A DNA stretch of 13,433 bases from CAYWMP01 sp964459445 (GCA_964459445.1 CAYWMP010000161.1:1-13433); one strand, 5' to 3'. Shown: positions 5,674 through 13,433, counted from the stretch's first letter. Notes: generated by a model not told the origin, from the sequence alone. Translations and numbers: made by a program.

Positions 5674-6960
5674 ATGAAGAAATTTTATAAAGAGCGTTTT
5701 GAAGCACAGCGGCGGCTGGCCAGGAAAATAGCGCCTTTCATGGAGGTCAATGGCATCCTTGAGAAAATGAGACAAGAGGCCAGAATCATGGTCCCTAATG
5801 CTATGGAAATCTGCATTTTGTTGATGGATCCCGAGGCAAGCAAATACACACGGCCGCTTCAGTGTGCGCTGTATGATAAGCCGGTCAATTGCTTATCCTG
5901 CAAGAGGAGCCGTGCAGCGGTTCAAAAGGCCTTAGCCAGCAGGAAAGGGGTTGTTATCTCTAAGACCGAGCCCATTGTCCGTCCCGACGGAACCGTGATT
6001 GAAACCGGTCCAGAGGGGGCCATACCGGTCTTCGTAGACAATGAGATCCTTGCGGTCATCAGCGCAGTCTTAAAGCCCGGCGTACGCTTTACAAAAAGGG
6101 AATTTTACCTCATCAGGGACCTCTCCGAAATGGCAAGCAACGTCATCTTAAGCGCCAGAAGGCACTGGGAGGTTACCCAGGAAAAGATACGAATCAGTCA
6201 GATGTTAGCCCATCTTTCGCCTTTTGTACCTCAGTCGGTAAGGCACATCGTTCAAAACAGCCCTGAAATACTCAATCAGGAAAAGGAGAAAAGAGAGGTC
6301 ACGGTGTTGTTCGTGGACCTGGAGGGGTATACCAGACTCAGCGCAAAGCGCTCAGAAACCGAGGTAAACGATTTGGTCGAAGAGGTCTTCTCCAGCTTTG
6401 TGGATCCTATTCACCGATCGGGCGGAGAAATTAATGAGACCGCGGGCGATGGGCTCATGATCATCTTCAAAAACGGCGATGCTCATAGGAACGCTGTGAA
6501 CGCGGCCAAGGCGGCTTTTGAGATTCATGAAAGAAACAGCGCGCTCAAGCAAAGATTCAGCAAGACATTCGGATCCATTAACGTGAATATGGGCATCAAT
6601 TCGGGCGTCGCCCTCTTGGGAATGACCCAGTTCAAAGGCACCTTGGATACCCGTATGACATTTACGGCCAGCGGCCCGGTGACCAATCTTGCAGCACGCC
6701 TAGCAGACTATGCGGAAGGTGAGGATATCCTTGTCGGAGAGGACACCAAAAGGCTCATCGAGGGTTTATGGCCCATTTTTGAAAGGGGATCGGTGACTCT
6801 CAAGGGCATAGAAAAACCTGTCAAAGTCTATTCCCTCCTGAAGGGCGATTGCCAGGTGGAGCCCTGCGGATTCTCAGATTGTGACCGGTGCAATCTCAAT
6901 CTTCCCTTTTCAACCTCTTTTCCCGCCGATAAAACGCAAGATACACGCATTCAGAAATAG
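5674..6960 (+). CDS. GAF-domain class III adenylate/guanylate cyclase
   Basis: A 428-residue soluble protein. Residues 20-165 form a GAF-like sensor with Cys47, Cys64, Cys73 and Cys76 (QCALYDKPVNCLSCKRS). A helical linker (165-205, HLSPFVPQSVR) leads to a class III catalytic domain at 207-390. Metal-binding Asp215 (VLFVDLEGYTRLS) and Asp259 (ETAGDGLMIIF) are present, as are Asn338 and Arg342 of VTNLAARL, which orient ribose and stabilise the transition state. The adenine-selecting Lys is replaced by Glu255 (GGEINETAGDG), and the partner position appears to be Thr331 (MTFTASG), so ATP specificity cannot be assumed. The ending 'VTLKGIEKPVKVYSLL' is typical of the family. An unusual tail carries C393-X4-C398-X4-C403-X2-C406. 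The active form would be a homodimer making a cyclic nucleotide in response to a signal at the GAF domain. No cyclic-nucleotide receptor is nearby. Confidence 0.9.
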   Translation: MKKFYKERFEAQRRLARKIAPFMEVNGILEKMRQEARIMVPNAMEICILLMDPEASKYTRPLQCALYDKPVNCLSCKRSRAAVQKALASRKGVVISKTEPIVRPDGTVIETGPEGAIPVFVDNEILAVISAVLKPGVRFTKREFYLIRDLSEMASNVILSARRHWEVTQEKIRISQMLAHLSPFVPQSVRHIVQNSPEILNQEKEKREVTVLFVDLEGYTRLSAKRSETEVNDLVEEVFSSFVDPIHRSGGEINETAGDGLMIIFKNGDAHRNAVNAAKAAFEIHERNSALKQRFSKTFGSINVNMGINSGVALLGMTQFKGTLDTRMTFTASGPVTNLAARLADYAEGEDILVGEDTKRLIEGLWPIFERGSVTLKGIEKPVKVYSLLKGDCQVEPCGFSDCDRCNLNLPFSTSFPADKTQDTRIQK

Positions 6961-7118
6961 GAAAAGAAGATGGACAAGAAAACAGAGAAAACGTTCAGCA
7001 CGTATATGTCACTGTAATTTTTTTAATGCCTCGGATTTATGATGCTGGTGGGCTTTTGAAAGGACTTCAGTTGTGAATGGGGATATAAAGAGAGACGGGC
7101 GCCCAGGGTACGGGCCTT

Positions 7119-9938
7119 TTACAGTCCGAGTTCCAACTCCTTTTGCTGTCCATGTTCGATAAGGGATTTGACGGATGAGATCATGGCTTGTCCGGATTTC
7201 TTGGACGGCGCCGGGGCCTCTTCATCGTCGGACAGCGGCTCGGTCAGTTCCCGAACGCGAGCAAGACGCATGGCCAGGTCCTCAGGCAGGCGTCCCTTTT
7301 CAACGAGCTCGGACTGGATCAGGCGAGGGGATGGAAGGGCAGGCGCCGGATCGAATTCATCGTAAAGGGTCAGGAGCGATGATAGTCCCCATCCCAAGGC
7401 TTCACGAATGGGGCGGAGGAATTCCTCGGGAAAACCACCCACTATCACCAGTTGCGCCAAAGACAGGCGCTTGCCCGCCATTTCAAATCCTTCGCGAGCC
7501 TTCTTTCTTCGCCTTTCCGGAAGCGCTCGACCATCCCGTCCCATGGCCGAAGGCAGGGCAGGCGCCCGATAGATCTCCTCATCAACGCCATGACCGGCAG
7601 GGAGGAGGGCCGTTAGGGCTCGGTATCCTTCCTCTTCCATCAAGTGAAGTTCAGGGATTTCTTGAGTAAAATACTCGGTGAGGGCTGTTTCGATGACCGG
7701 GCGGTGCTGCGCAGGCGTCCCGTGAACGACCACCAAGATCCCCTCTCCAATTGGCGCCCTGCGGACCAGGAGGAGACGGTCCCGGAGGCGGGTCAGGAGC
7801 AGGTCGGTGAAGCCTCTGAGGGTCGGCATGGGTGGCGCCGCCGTCTCCTCGGGACCGGTTGGCTCCAGGGCAATCTCGACTTTGGGGGGCACACCCAACA
7901 TTTCATCAAGCTGCTTCAAGAGGGCCTGGCCGGAATCCCGGAAACTTATGGTTTTGGGGACGTCCCCTTTTCCGAAAACACCGGCAAAGACATTCCTCTT
8001 GCTGGCAAGGGTATCGAGCATGCGTTCCTCTATGGTGCCTTGGGCCACAAGATTGATGACCTGGACGGATTTTTTCTGCCCGTGCCGATAGGCCCGGGCA
8101 ATTCGTTGCTCAAGTACGGCCGGATTCCAGGGGAGATCAAGATTAATCACAAGGCTGGCAGCCTGGAGATTGAGACCCAGGCCTCCCGCGTCCGTGGAAA
8201 GGAAGACGCTGCAATCGGGCTCCTCAAAAAAGCGTTGTATGAGTTCTCCTCTCTTGGGCGAAGGCACATCGCCCGTGAGTTTGACATATCCGAGGTCCAG
8301 ACGCTGAATCACAGGCTCGATAAGTCCCAGCATGCCTGCCCATTGACTAAAGACAATGGCCTTGGTCCCATTGTCGGCGACCTGTTCGGAGAGGATCTGA
8401 TGCAGTTCGCGCATTTTGGGCGCCGTTTTTTCGTGATCCTTGGGAGGGATCTCTTTGTCATGGAGCGCAAGGGCATTACAGATGATCCGCATTTTTACCA
8501 GGCAGTTCAACAGAATCTGACTCTCCTTGGGGGTAAGGGGGCGCTTCCTGGCTTTGGCCGCAAGGCGCGCCACGATCTCCTTGTATTCGTCGTAGGCTCT
8601 TGTTTGAGGCGGGGTCATTTCGACAAAAAAATCATTATCCACCCGTTCAGGAAGGTCCCGCAATACGTCCTCACGGATTCGCCGCAGGGTATATGGGGCG
8701 ACGGTGGCTCGCAGTTCATCGAGGTTCTTATAGCCCAGCACCTTGTAGGTGCCGCTGCGCCGTCTCTCAAGCTGGAAGAACCGGTCGTTGAAATGCCACA
8801 ATGGACCGAGGATGCGGGGATCGATGAATTGGAAAATGCTGTAGAGCTCGTCAATGCGGTTCTCAAGGGGCGTGCCGGTGAGCACAAAGGCGTATCGGCT
8901 GCGAAGTTGTTTGACCGCCGTTGCGGTTTTGGTTCGCCAGTTCTTGATCCTTTGGGCCTCATCGAGAATGATCAAATCAGGGCGGAGTTGTTCGATTTCT
9001 TTCAGGTCGCGCAACACGATTTCATAATTGATCACCACAAAGAATGAGGATTTCCGGTAGAGCTGCCTACGATTGATAAGGTTGCCCTCTATGACCCTCA
9101 CCGGCAGGGAACTGAAACGGCGGATCTCTCTGCTCCACTGGTGTTTTAACGAGGCCGGGCATATGACGAGCACCCTACGGATGTCTCGCAGCTCCTTAAG
9201 CAGTGTCGAGGCCACAATGGCCTGGACCGTCTTGCCAAGACCCATGTCGTCGGCCAGCATGGCGCGACGCCCAAAGGTCAGGTGCATGGCGCCTTCCTCC
9301 TGATAAGGGTAGAGCCTGGTCGAAATCACATCAAGAGAACGGTTGCCCTTTTCCATTTGCTCGACAAACCAGGTCTTTTGCTGTGAAACCGCCTCCTGAT
9401 CTCTCAACAAATCGATGTATTCCCGGACAGCCTCATCGACCCGGACGAGGCCCCGGGTTCGCGGCGGCAGTCCATCGAGGGCAGAAAACAGGGTCGGCAG
9501 GGATTTGAGGGCGGAACCGATCATGACACCGGTTGGGTCAAAATAGTTCGTCAGCAGTTCCCGAACAGTCCCCTGTTTGGGCAAGGGAAGATTCACGCGA
9601 ACGGTTATGTCCGCACCGTAATGGAGATAGACTTGTGTGCCCCTGGGACGTTTTTGCGCAATCTTTTCCAAACGGCGGCCGTGCTTCTTCTTGAGGTGGA
9701 GGAGCACGCCTTCGATGTGCTTACAGGTCCCGATCAGATTAGTTCTGTAGTCCGGACAGGTACACGTATTCTGCAAATCCGAAAGTGAGCGGATCTGCAC
9801 CCGATAGGTTAGTCCGGACAGGGATGACACTTCAAAGAGACTGAGAATAGGGTGGTTGCCCCTATTGATGACTTTGGCAATCTGATCAAGAGCGCGCCGG
9901 CGGCGGCGATCAATTTGAATGTTGATGTCACTCGGCAT
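7119..9938 (-). CDS. SWIM zinc-finger SNF2-family DNA-dependent ATPase
   Basis: A 939-residue protein. Residues 30-90 hold a SWIM finger, C59-X-C61-X10-C72-X-H74 (CTCPDYRTNLIGTCKH), which binds zinc and probably nucleic acid or protein. The SNF2 motor spans about 200-650: motif I LADDMGLGKTVQ (229-239), motif II DEAQ (326-329), motif III LTGTPLENR (353-361), IVFSQW (528-533), LSTDAGGLGLNLQ (580-592) and motif VI QRIARAYRHGQ (611-621). It should translocate on duplex DNA using ATP and remodel protein-DNA complexes (RapA/HepA style). Residues 660-939 form a poorly recognised C-terminal extension with a charged KKAREGF region and an acidic DDEEAPAP stretch near the end. The gene stands alone with its own promoter and no methylase, nuclease or DISARM-type partner, so a defence role is not indicated. 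GC content by sampled lines is about 50-62%, higher than the neighbouring kinase. Confidence 0.93.
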   Translation of the reverse strand: MPSDINIQIDRRRRRALDQIAKVINRGNHPILSLFEVSSLSGLTYRVQIRSLSDLQNTCTCPDYRTNLIGTCKHIEGVLLHLKKKHGRRLEKIAQKRPRGTQVYLHYGADITVRVNLPLPKQGTVRELLTNYFDPTGVMIGSALKSLPTLFSALDGLPPRTRGLVRVDEAVREYIDLLRDQEAVSQQKTWFVEQMEKGNRSLDVISTRLYPYQEEGAMHLTFGRRAMLADDMGLGKTVQAIVASTLLKELRDIRRVLVICPASLKHQWSREIRRFSSLPVRVIEGNLINRRQLYRKSSFFVVINYEIVLRDLKEIEQLRPDLIILDEAQRIKNWRTKTATAVKQLRSRYAFVLTGTPLENRIDELYSIFQFIDPRILGPLWHFNDRFFQLERRRSGTYKVLGYKNLDELRATVAPYTLRRIREDVLRDLPERVDNDFFVEMTPPQTRAYDEYKEIVARLAAKARKRPLTPKESQILLNCLVKMRIICNALALHDKEIPPKDHEKTAPKMRELHQILSEQVADNGTKAIVFSQWAGMLGLIEPVIQRLDLGYVKLTGDVPSPKRGELIQRFFEEPDCSVFLSTDAGGLGLNLQAASLVINLDLPWNPAVLEQRIARAYRHGQKKSVQVINLVAQGTIEERMLDTLASKRNVFAGVFGKGDVPKTISFRDSGQALLKQLDEMLGVPPKVEIALEPTGPEETAAPPMPTLRGFTDLLLTRLRDRLLLVRRAPIGEGILVVVHGTPAQHRPVIETALTEYFTQEIPELHLMEEEGYRALTALLPAGHGVDEEIYRAPALPSAMGRDGRALPERRRKKAREGFEMAGKRLSLAQLVIVGGFPEEFLRPIREALGWGLSSLLTLYDEFDPAPALPSPRLIQSELVEKGRLPEDLAMRLARVRELTEPLSDDEEAPAPSKKSGQAMISSVKSLIEHGQQKELELGL

Positions 9939-9977
9939 TGTTTATTGGACGGGATTCGGATTAGATATAAATGTGGA

Positions 9978-10006
9978 AGCATATGGAAAGGAGATTCATG
10001 TGTCAA
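9978..10006 (-). promoter_or_regulatory. Predicted sigma-70 promoter of the SNF2 gene
   Basis: Minus strand: perfect TTGACA (10006-10001), 17-bp spacer, TATGCT (9983-9978). The predicted start near 9971 leaves a leader of about 33 nt before the ATG at 9938, which agrees with the chosen start even though no clear Shine-Dalgarno sequence is visible. Confidence 0.55.
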
Positions 10007-10149
10007 GGTGCAATCAATATGAGAGGGAAAGTTGAGTTATTTAACACTATAAAAAACGGATACGATACCTCTGCAAATGGGATGAGCTTGGCACACACTT
10101 GACATAGCGGGTGGGTGTAAATAGTTGCCTAGACCTATTGTCGGAGGAA
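10007..10149. other. Left part of the intergenic stretch 9939-10350
   Basis: Together with the SNF2 promoter and the repeat at 10150-10350 this makes up a 412-bp gene-free gap. No ORF with protein character or clear terminator is visible here. Confidence 0.4.
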
Positions 10150-10350
10150 TAAAATCCCAAATAACAAATTCCAAACAACAATTCGCAATGACCGAAATTC
10201 CAAATTCCAAACACGTATGTGATCTCGAAGAAAGAACATTTCGCTAAATCTGTTCGGTTTTTCACGAAACCAATTGCAAGCATCGAAGATGGCAAACAAG
10301 TTTTGGACATTGGTTATTGGAATTTGGTGATTGGAAATTGGAATTTCTAA
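10150..10350. repeat. AT-rich element with imperfect terminal inverted repeats
   Basis: The left arm (about 10150-10212) is built from repeats of the kind AAATAACAAATTCCAAAC and AAATTCCAAATTCCAAAC. The right arm (about 10302-10350) carries the opposite-strand versions (TTGGTTATTGGAATTTGG, TTGGAAATTGGAATTTC). Aligned by eye, 17 of 24 bases match in the best segment. The right end touches the stop codon of the histidine kinase gene. This style of 'ATTCCAA' intergenic element recurs in Desulfobacterota genomes in my recollection. It has no ORF and could be a MITE-like or REP-like sequence, or a large transcript-end hairpin. Confidence 0.55.
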
Positions 10351-11478
10351 TTAAGACTGAGCGCTGGGCAGGATAACGGAGAAGGTTGTGCCTTTTCCTT
10401 GAGTTGAACGAACCAGGATGTCCCCCTCGTGATTACTGATAATTCCCCGGCTGATGGAGAGTCCCAACCCGGTGCCTTTGCCCTTGTCTTTGGTCGTGAA
10501 AAAGGAATGGAATACACTTTCAATTACACCCGGCGGGATACCCATCCCATCATCCGTCACATCACATTTCCAGTCGTATTGCCCGTTTCGCTTAATGGGG
10601 GAGACAGAGATGCTCAGATGTCCTCCATTTTTTGCCGCCACGGCATCGCAGGCATTGGTGATAAGGTTGACGAATACCTGCTGAAGCTGATTCGGCGCTC
10701 CAAGGGTATAGCAACGTCCTTTCTCAACATCGCTTTCTGTTTTCACTCTACAGGTTTTAATTTTATTTTGTGTCATAAACAGGGAATCGTTAATAATGGA
10801 ACAGAGGTCTACTTTCTCGAAGTTTTCCACGGCACCCCTTGAAAAGTTGGTCAGCTGATCCGAAACTTTCTTGATCATTTCCAGGGCCTTGTTCATGTCT
10901 TTTATGGATTTCTCAACCTGTTGGATTGTTGCCGTTTTCGGACCCTGCATTTTAATGAGGGACATCATGGCAACATCTTTGGCCATGAAAAGGACCTGAA
11001 GGGGGCTTTTAATATCATGAACAATACCCGCTGCCATTTCACCTATTGCAGCAAGTCGCCCCGCATGAATAAGGCTTTCCTGCAGTTCCTTAATCTCATG
11101 TATGTCCCTGATGATGGAAAATGTTCGCAGGAAATTGCCGTTATCATCGTAAATACTAAAGGATCGAATTTCGACCGGAATCCGGTTTCCTTCTTTGTCC
11201 TTTAGGATGCTTTCTACACTGGATTTTTCGCCCGTCTTTTTGAGTTGGTTAAATCCTTTTTCAACTTCATCGAGTATTTCATCGGCATATATTTGCCGTA
11301 TATTCATGGAAAGGAGTTCTTCTCTTGTATAGCCAAGAAGGCTGCTTGCCCTCCGGTTAGTAAAGACAATGTTGCCGTCTTTATCCACAGAATGAATGAT
11401 GTCAGGGAAGTATTCAAAGACCGTTTCAAAGACATCCGCGTCCCTGATTTCCTTGCCTTCTATCCGCATCTTGGCCAT
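10351..11478 (-). CDS. Soluble PAS-domain sensor histidine kinase
   Basis: A 375-residue protein with no signal peptide or membrane segment, so a cytoplasmic sensor. A PAS domain (about 13-130: VFEYFPDIIHSVDKDGNIVFTN, LLGYTREEL, EIRSFSIYDDNGN) leads to a HisKA-like helix pair with phosphoacceptor His154 (GEMAAGIVHDIKSPLQVL). The ATPase domain is complete: N box NLITNACDAV (271-280), G1 DDGMGIP (309-315), F box FHSFFTTK (323-330), G2 GKGTGLGLSI (333-342). It should autophosphorylate on His154 and pass phosphate to a receiver. No response regulator is adjacent, so it is an orphan kinase; the only receiver in the window is the distant H-box/receiver protein (2281-3096), and any link is speculation. 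A sigma-54-type promoter precedes it. AGGA stands 11 bases before the ATG at 11478. Confidence 0.93.
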   Translation of the reverse strand: MAKMRIEGKEIRDADVFETVFEYFPDIIHSVDKDGNIVFTNRRASSLLGYTREELLSMNIRQIYADEILDEVEKGFNQLKKTGEKSSVESILKDKEGNRIPVEIRSFSIYDDNGNFLRTFSIIRDIHEIKELQESLIHAGRLAAIGEMAAGIVHDIKSPLQVLFMAKDVAMMSLIKMQGPKTATIQQVEKSIKDMNKALEMIKKVSDQLTNFSRGAVENFEKVDLCSIINDSLFMTQNKIKTCRVKTESDVEKGRCYTLGAPNQLQQVFVNLITNACDAVAAKNGGHLSISVSPIKRNGQYDWKCDVTDDGMGIPPGVIESVFHSFFTTKDKGKGTGLGLSISRGIISNHEGDILVRSTQGKGTTFSVILPSAQS

Positions 11479-11532
11479 GAAAAATGGTTCCTATTGGGTA
11501 CCGAAAAGTGAAGTTCTTGAAATCACATGGAA

Positions 11533-11548
11533 TGCAGGAAATGTGCCT
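11533..11548 (-). promoter_or_regulatory. Predicted sigma-54 promoter of the histidine kinase gene
   Basis: The minus strand reads AGGCAC-N5-CTGCA: GG of the -24 element (11547-11546) and GC of the -12 element (11535-11534) are separated by exactly ten bases, with the GGCAC and TGCA cores kept. The predicted start near 11523 leaves a leader of about 45 nt. An enhancer-binding activator would be required; none is encoded in the window. Confidence 0.5.
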
Positions 11549-11710
11549 AAATAAATGGAAAAATTTCAAATAGAGAAACGAAATTGAGGTGAAGTACGCG
11601 GAGGGAAAGGGAAATGCACGATACCTGGATTAATAAAGTTGGGTTAAGTGCGTAATAATATAAATCTATTTGGTCGGATCTTTGATTCAGTTAAGGGTGG
11701 GGGATTGATT

Positions 11711-12211
11711 TCAGGTGTCCAATTTCTGGATTTTTGCGATAACGTCCGTAGTTGAATAACCCTTTACAAAAGAAATTCTCTTGACAACGCCTCCCGCCTT
11801 CTTGACAGCATCGGCGCCAATTATTCTATCTTCGGGCCAGTCCGTGCCCTTGACCAGGATGTCGGGCAGGAGATACTCAATAACCCTCAGGGGATTATCT
11901 TCATCAAAGATGGTGACGCCGTCAACACACCCCAGAGCGGCCACCAACTCAGCCCGTTCCTCTTGAAGGGTGATAGGTCTGGCATCTCCTTTTATTTGTT
12001 TCACCGATGAGTCGCTGTTAACTGCTACGATTAAATAGTCTCCCAATTCCCTTGCGGCAAAGAGATAACGCATATGACCCGGATGGAGGATATCAAAGCA
12101 GCCGTTTGTAAAGACAATCTTTTTGCCGCGGGCCCTATGCCGGTCGATTTCATTTTTAAGGTCTTGAAGGGATTTGATTTTTTTTCTGTACGTTTCCATC
12201 TCTTCGGTCAT
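11711..12211 (-). CDS. rfaE2: D-glycero-beta-D-manno-heptose 1-phosphate adenylyltransferase
   Basis: A 166-residue single-domain nucleotidyltransferase of the cytidylyltransferase-like fold. It adenylylates D-glycero-beta-D-manno-heptose 1-phosphate with ATP, giving ADP-heptose for the LPS inner core. Key signatures: FTNGCFDILHPGHMRYL, with the catalytic H43-P-G-H46, and the nucleotide-binding GYSTTDVI near residues 146-153; VKGTDWPEDRIIGAD (about 115-129) is also typical. The length matches the stand-alone (RfaE2/HldE C-terminal) form, not the bifunctional HldE, so a separate heptose kinase (RfaE1) must lie elsewhere. It starts 35 bp after the comF-like stop and reads in the same direction, so co-transcription is likely. 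No clear ribosome site precedes the ATG at 12211; an ATG at 12199 is the alternative. Confidence 0.94.
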   Translation of the reverse strand: MTEEMETYRKKIKSLQDLKNEIDRHRARGKKIVFTNGCFDILHPGHMRYLFAARELGDYLIVAVNSDSSVKQIKGDARPITLQEERAELVAALGCVDGVTIFDEDNPLRVIEYLLPDILVKGTDWPEDRIIGADAVKKAGGVVKRISFVKGYSTTDVIAKIQKLDT

Positions 12212-12246
12212 CTAGGATACTAGAGCACTTTGACGCTAAGAATGTT

Positions 12247-12966
12247 TCAAGTGATCATGGTCCTTGCAAAGACAATACAAAAAACATTTTTAGCGCCTGA
12301 TCTTTTGAGGACGCGGGAGCATTCGTTCAGGGTATTCCCGGTCGTCGCCACATCGTCCACAAGGACAATCCTTTTGCCATCGATTGCTTTCCGGTCTAAA
12401 ACCTCAAAGGCCTTGCTCACATTCTTCCGTCGCTGATCGCTTTTCAGACCCGTTTGAGGGCGGGTGTATCTTATCCTCCTCAAAGAGAAAATGTCCAGTT
12501 CCAATGAGAGCAATTTGGACACATGCTTCGCCAGGAGCAGACTCTGATTAAACCCTCTTTCTCTGAGTTTTTTCGGATGGAGAGGTACGGGCACCATCAA
12601 ACATTCGCCCAGCCCCCTGAGTCTGAGTACTGCATAATCTGCAAGCAGTTTTCCGAGTGGTTTGGCCATGTGGTCCTTTTTGGCGTATTTAAATTGGTGG
12701 ACAGCCGTCATGGCGCTTCCATGGTAAAGGTACGGCGCACCGGCTCTATCAAAAACAGGCCTTTTCCTCAGGCAACCCTCACATGCATGATCCTCTTCAC
12801 TCTCCGATTGAAAGGGCCTTCCACAGATAAGACATTTTGGAGAAGCGATTTTGGTGAACCCTTCAAAACAGGTTGGGCAAAAGGGATCGTTGCTGTTCAG
12901 AAAGGCTTGGCATATCTGACACCTGGGCGGATAGATGATATCGATCAATCGTTTGAGGACGATCAT
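12247..12966 (-). CDS. comF: ComF-family phosphoribosyltransferase-like protein
   Basis: A 239-residue protein. The N-terminal zinc-ribbon-like region has four Cys pairs: C16/C19, C30/C33, C45/C48 and C62/C65. The C-terminal phosphoribosyltransferase-type domain has the family block VPVPLHPKKLRERGFNQSLLLA (125-146), RPQTGLKSDQRRKNVSKAF (169-187) and the PRPP loop IVLVDDVATTGNTL (200-213). ComF proteins take part in DNA uptake in naturally competent bacteria, acting in the cytoplasm with the ComFA translocase, but homologues such as GntX occur widely where competence is unproven. No other competence gene lies here, so the role is open. The ribosome site AGGA sits about seven bases before the ATG at 12966. 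It lies between the YkgJ-like gene and rfaE2 on one strand. Confidence 0.93.
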   Translation of the reverse strand: MIVLKRLIDIIYPPRCQICQAFLNSNDPFCPTCFEGFTKIASPKCLICGRPFQSESEEDHACEGCLRKRPVFDRAGAPYLYHGSAMTAVHQFKYAKKDHMAKPLGKLLADYAVLRLRGLGECLMVPVPLHPKKLRERGFNQSLLLAKHVSKLLSLELDIFSLRRIRYTRPQTGLKSDQRRKNVSKAFEVLDRKAIDGKRIVLVDDVATTGNTLNECSRVLKRSGAKNVFCIVFARTMIT

Positions 12967-13056
12967 TTAAATTCCTAATTTGCCACAGATACATATCAGA
13001 CAGAAGGGACAAAAGGCTTTTCCCTATAGCTTGCCGGTAAGAGTTCGTGGCCAGTA

Positions 13057-13433
13057 TTATTGACGGTGGTTAGTTACAGCCTCTGATTCCCTTAGGAAAT
13101 CTTCAAAAGAGCTTTTAGGGTTAATCCCAGGGCAGGCATCCTGCGCCGCTTTCCAGGTATCTTCATCATTTAGAAGGGAGGGATAAAAGGGCCACCGGGT
13201 GCATATTTGTGGTTTGACCGGATGGATAAGGCACTGTTTTTCTTCTTTGTAAAAGATGCAATATTTATTTGCATGGGATTTTATGGCAAATTGGTCATCC
13301 TTCTGAATACAATAAACCCCGGTAAAATCCTCTTTTGAAAGCCCGAGAAACCGTGCAATTCTCTTCACTTCTCTTTCAGAAAGAAAGATACCGCCTTCTC
13401 CGTAGCAGCAGTCTCCACACATTTTGCATTTAA
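13057..13433 (-). CDS. YkgJ-family cysteine-cluster protein (N-terminus beyond window)
   Basis: The frame runs open to the window edge. The visible part begins KCKMCGDCCYGEGGIFLS, so the family's C-X2-C-X2-CC cluster is complete only if the codons before the internal ATG (13422) are counted; the true start is therefore outside. A second cluster, KYCIFYKEEKQCLIHPVKPQICTRWPFYP, matches the CxF...C.IH..RP..C..WPF pattern of the family, and a further Cys lies in DACPGI. These proteins are described as zinc- or iron-chelating; the precise job is unknown. It reads in the same direction as comF with a 90-bp gap, so it may head the operon. The C-terminus (stop at 13057) is intact. Confidence 0.88.
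   Translation of the reverse strand, partial: KCKMCGDCCYGEGGIFLSEREVKRIARFLGLSKEDFTGVYCIQKDDQFAIKSHANKYCIFYKEEKQCLIHPVKPQICTRWPFYPSLLNDEDTWKAAQDACPGINPKSSFEDFLRESEAVTNHRQ

Noticed and set aside
6970..7017. 14-codon ORF after the cyclase stop
   Set aside because: Very short, only a marginal ribosome-site-like context, no recognisable peptide; likely chance.
7090..7125. Terminator between the convergent cyclase and SNF2 genes
   Set aside because: Only a four-bp GCCC/GGGC stem with a short T-run is visible; too weak to call.
7644..9047. 467-residue plus-strand open frame opposite the SNF2 gene
   Set aside because: It is antisense to a clear SNF2 motor with all motifs; the frame is open because of GC-rich codon use. 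The translation has no domain character.

Overview
The window looks like chromosomal DNA from a Desulfobacterota (former Deltaproteobacteria) bacterium. The pointers are a small 'DRR'-repeat protein, an 'AGGVAH-FNNLLMGIQGN' type sensor-kinase core, a large SWIM/SNF2 helicase, a secreted YD-repeat protein with Ig-like modules, and heptose/LPS, ComF and YkgJ housekeeping genes of a Gram-negative cell. The assignment is by protein style only; no rRNA or other phylogenetic marker is present.

Layout. Positions 1-1866 (minus) hold the N-terminal 622 residues of an exported RHS/YD-repeat protein whose stalk contains two near-identical 101-residue modules. Positions 2281-3923 hold a divergent pair: a minus-strand protein that keeps a kinase H-box and a receiver domain but has lost its ATPase domain, and a plus-strand CI-like HTH regulator. 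Their predicted promoters share one -35 box, and a perfect 9-bp dyad overlaps the regulator's -10. Positions 3965-4111 contain what may be a small minus-strand RNA (promoter, hairpin, strong intrinsic terminator). Next come the 70-aa DRR protein, a small lipoprotein and a tRNA-Arg(ACG), all on the minus strand; promoter-like sequences precede each one and a terminator follows the tRNA.

Positions 5674-6960 (plus) encode a GAF plus class III nucleotide cyclase with altered substrate-selecting residues and two cysteine clusters. Positions 7119-9938 (minus) encode a 939-aa SWIM-SNF2 ATPase. A TIR-like AT-rich repeat (10150-10350) separates it from a soluble PAS histidine kinase with a good sigma-54-type promoter. 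The right end is a minus-strand run ykgJ-like > comF-like > rfaE2, probably one operon.

How they fit together: the left two thirds is rich in signalling parts (orphan PAS kinase, kinase-less H-box/receiver protein, nucleotide cyclase, HTH regulator) but has no adjacent cognate pair. No phage structural genes, integrase, transposase or CRISPR array were seen. The most unusual items are the ATPase-less H-box/receiver protein with its back-to-back promoter, the cyclase, the possible small RNA and the recently duplicated RHS module.
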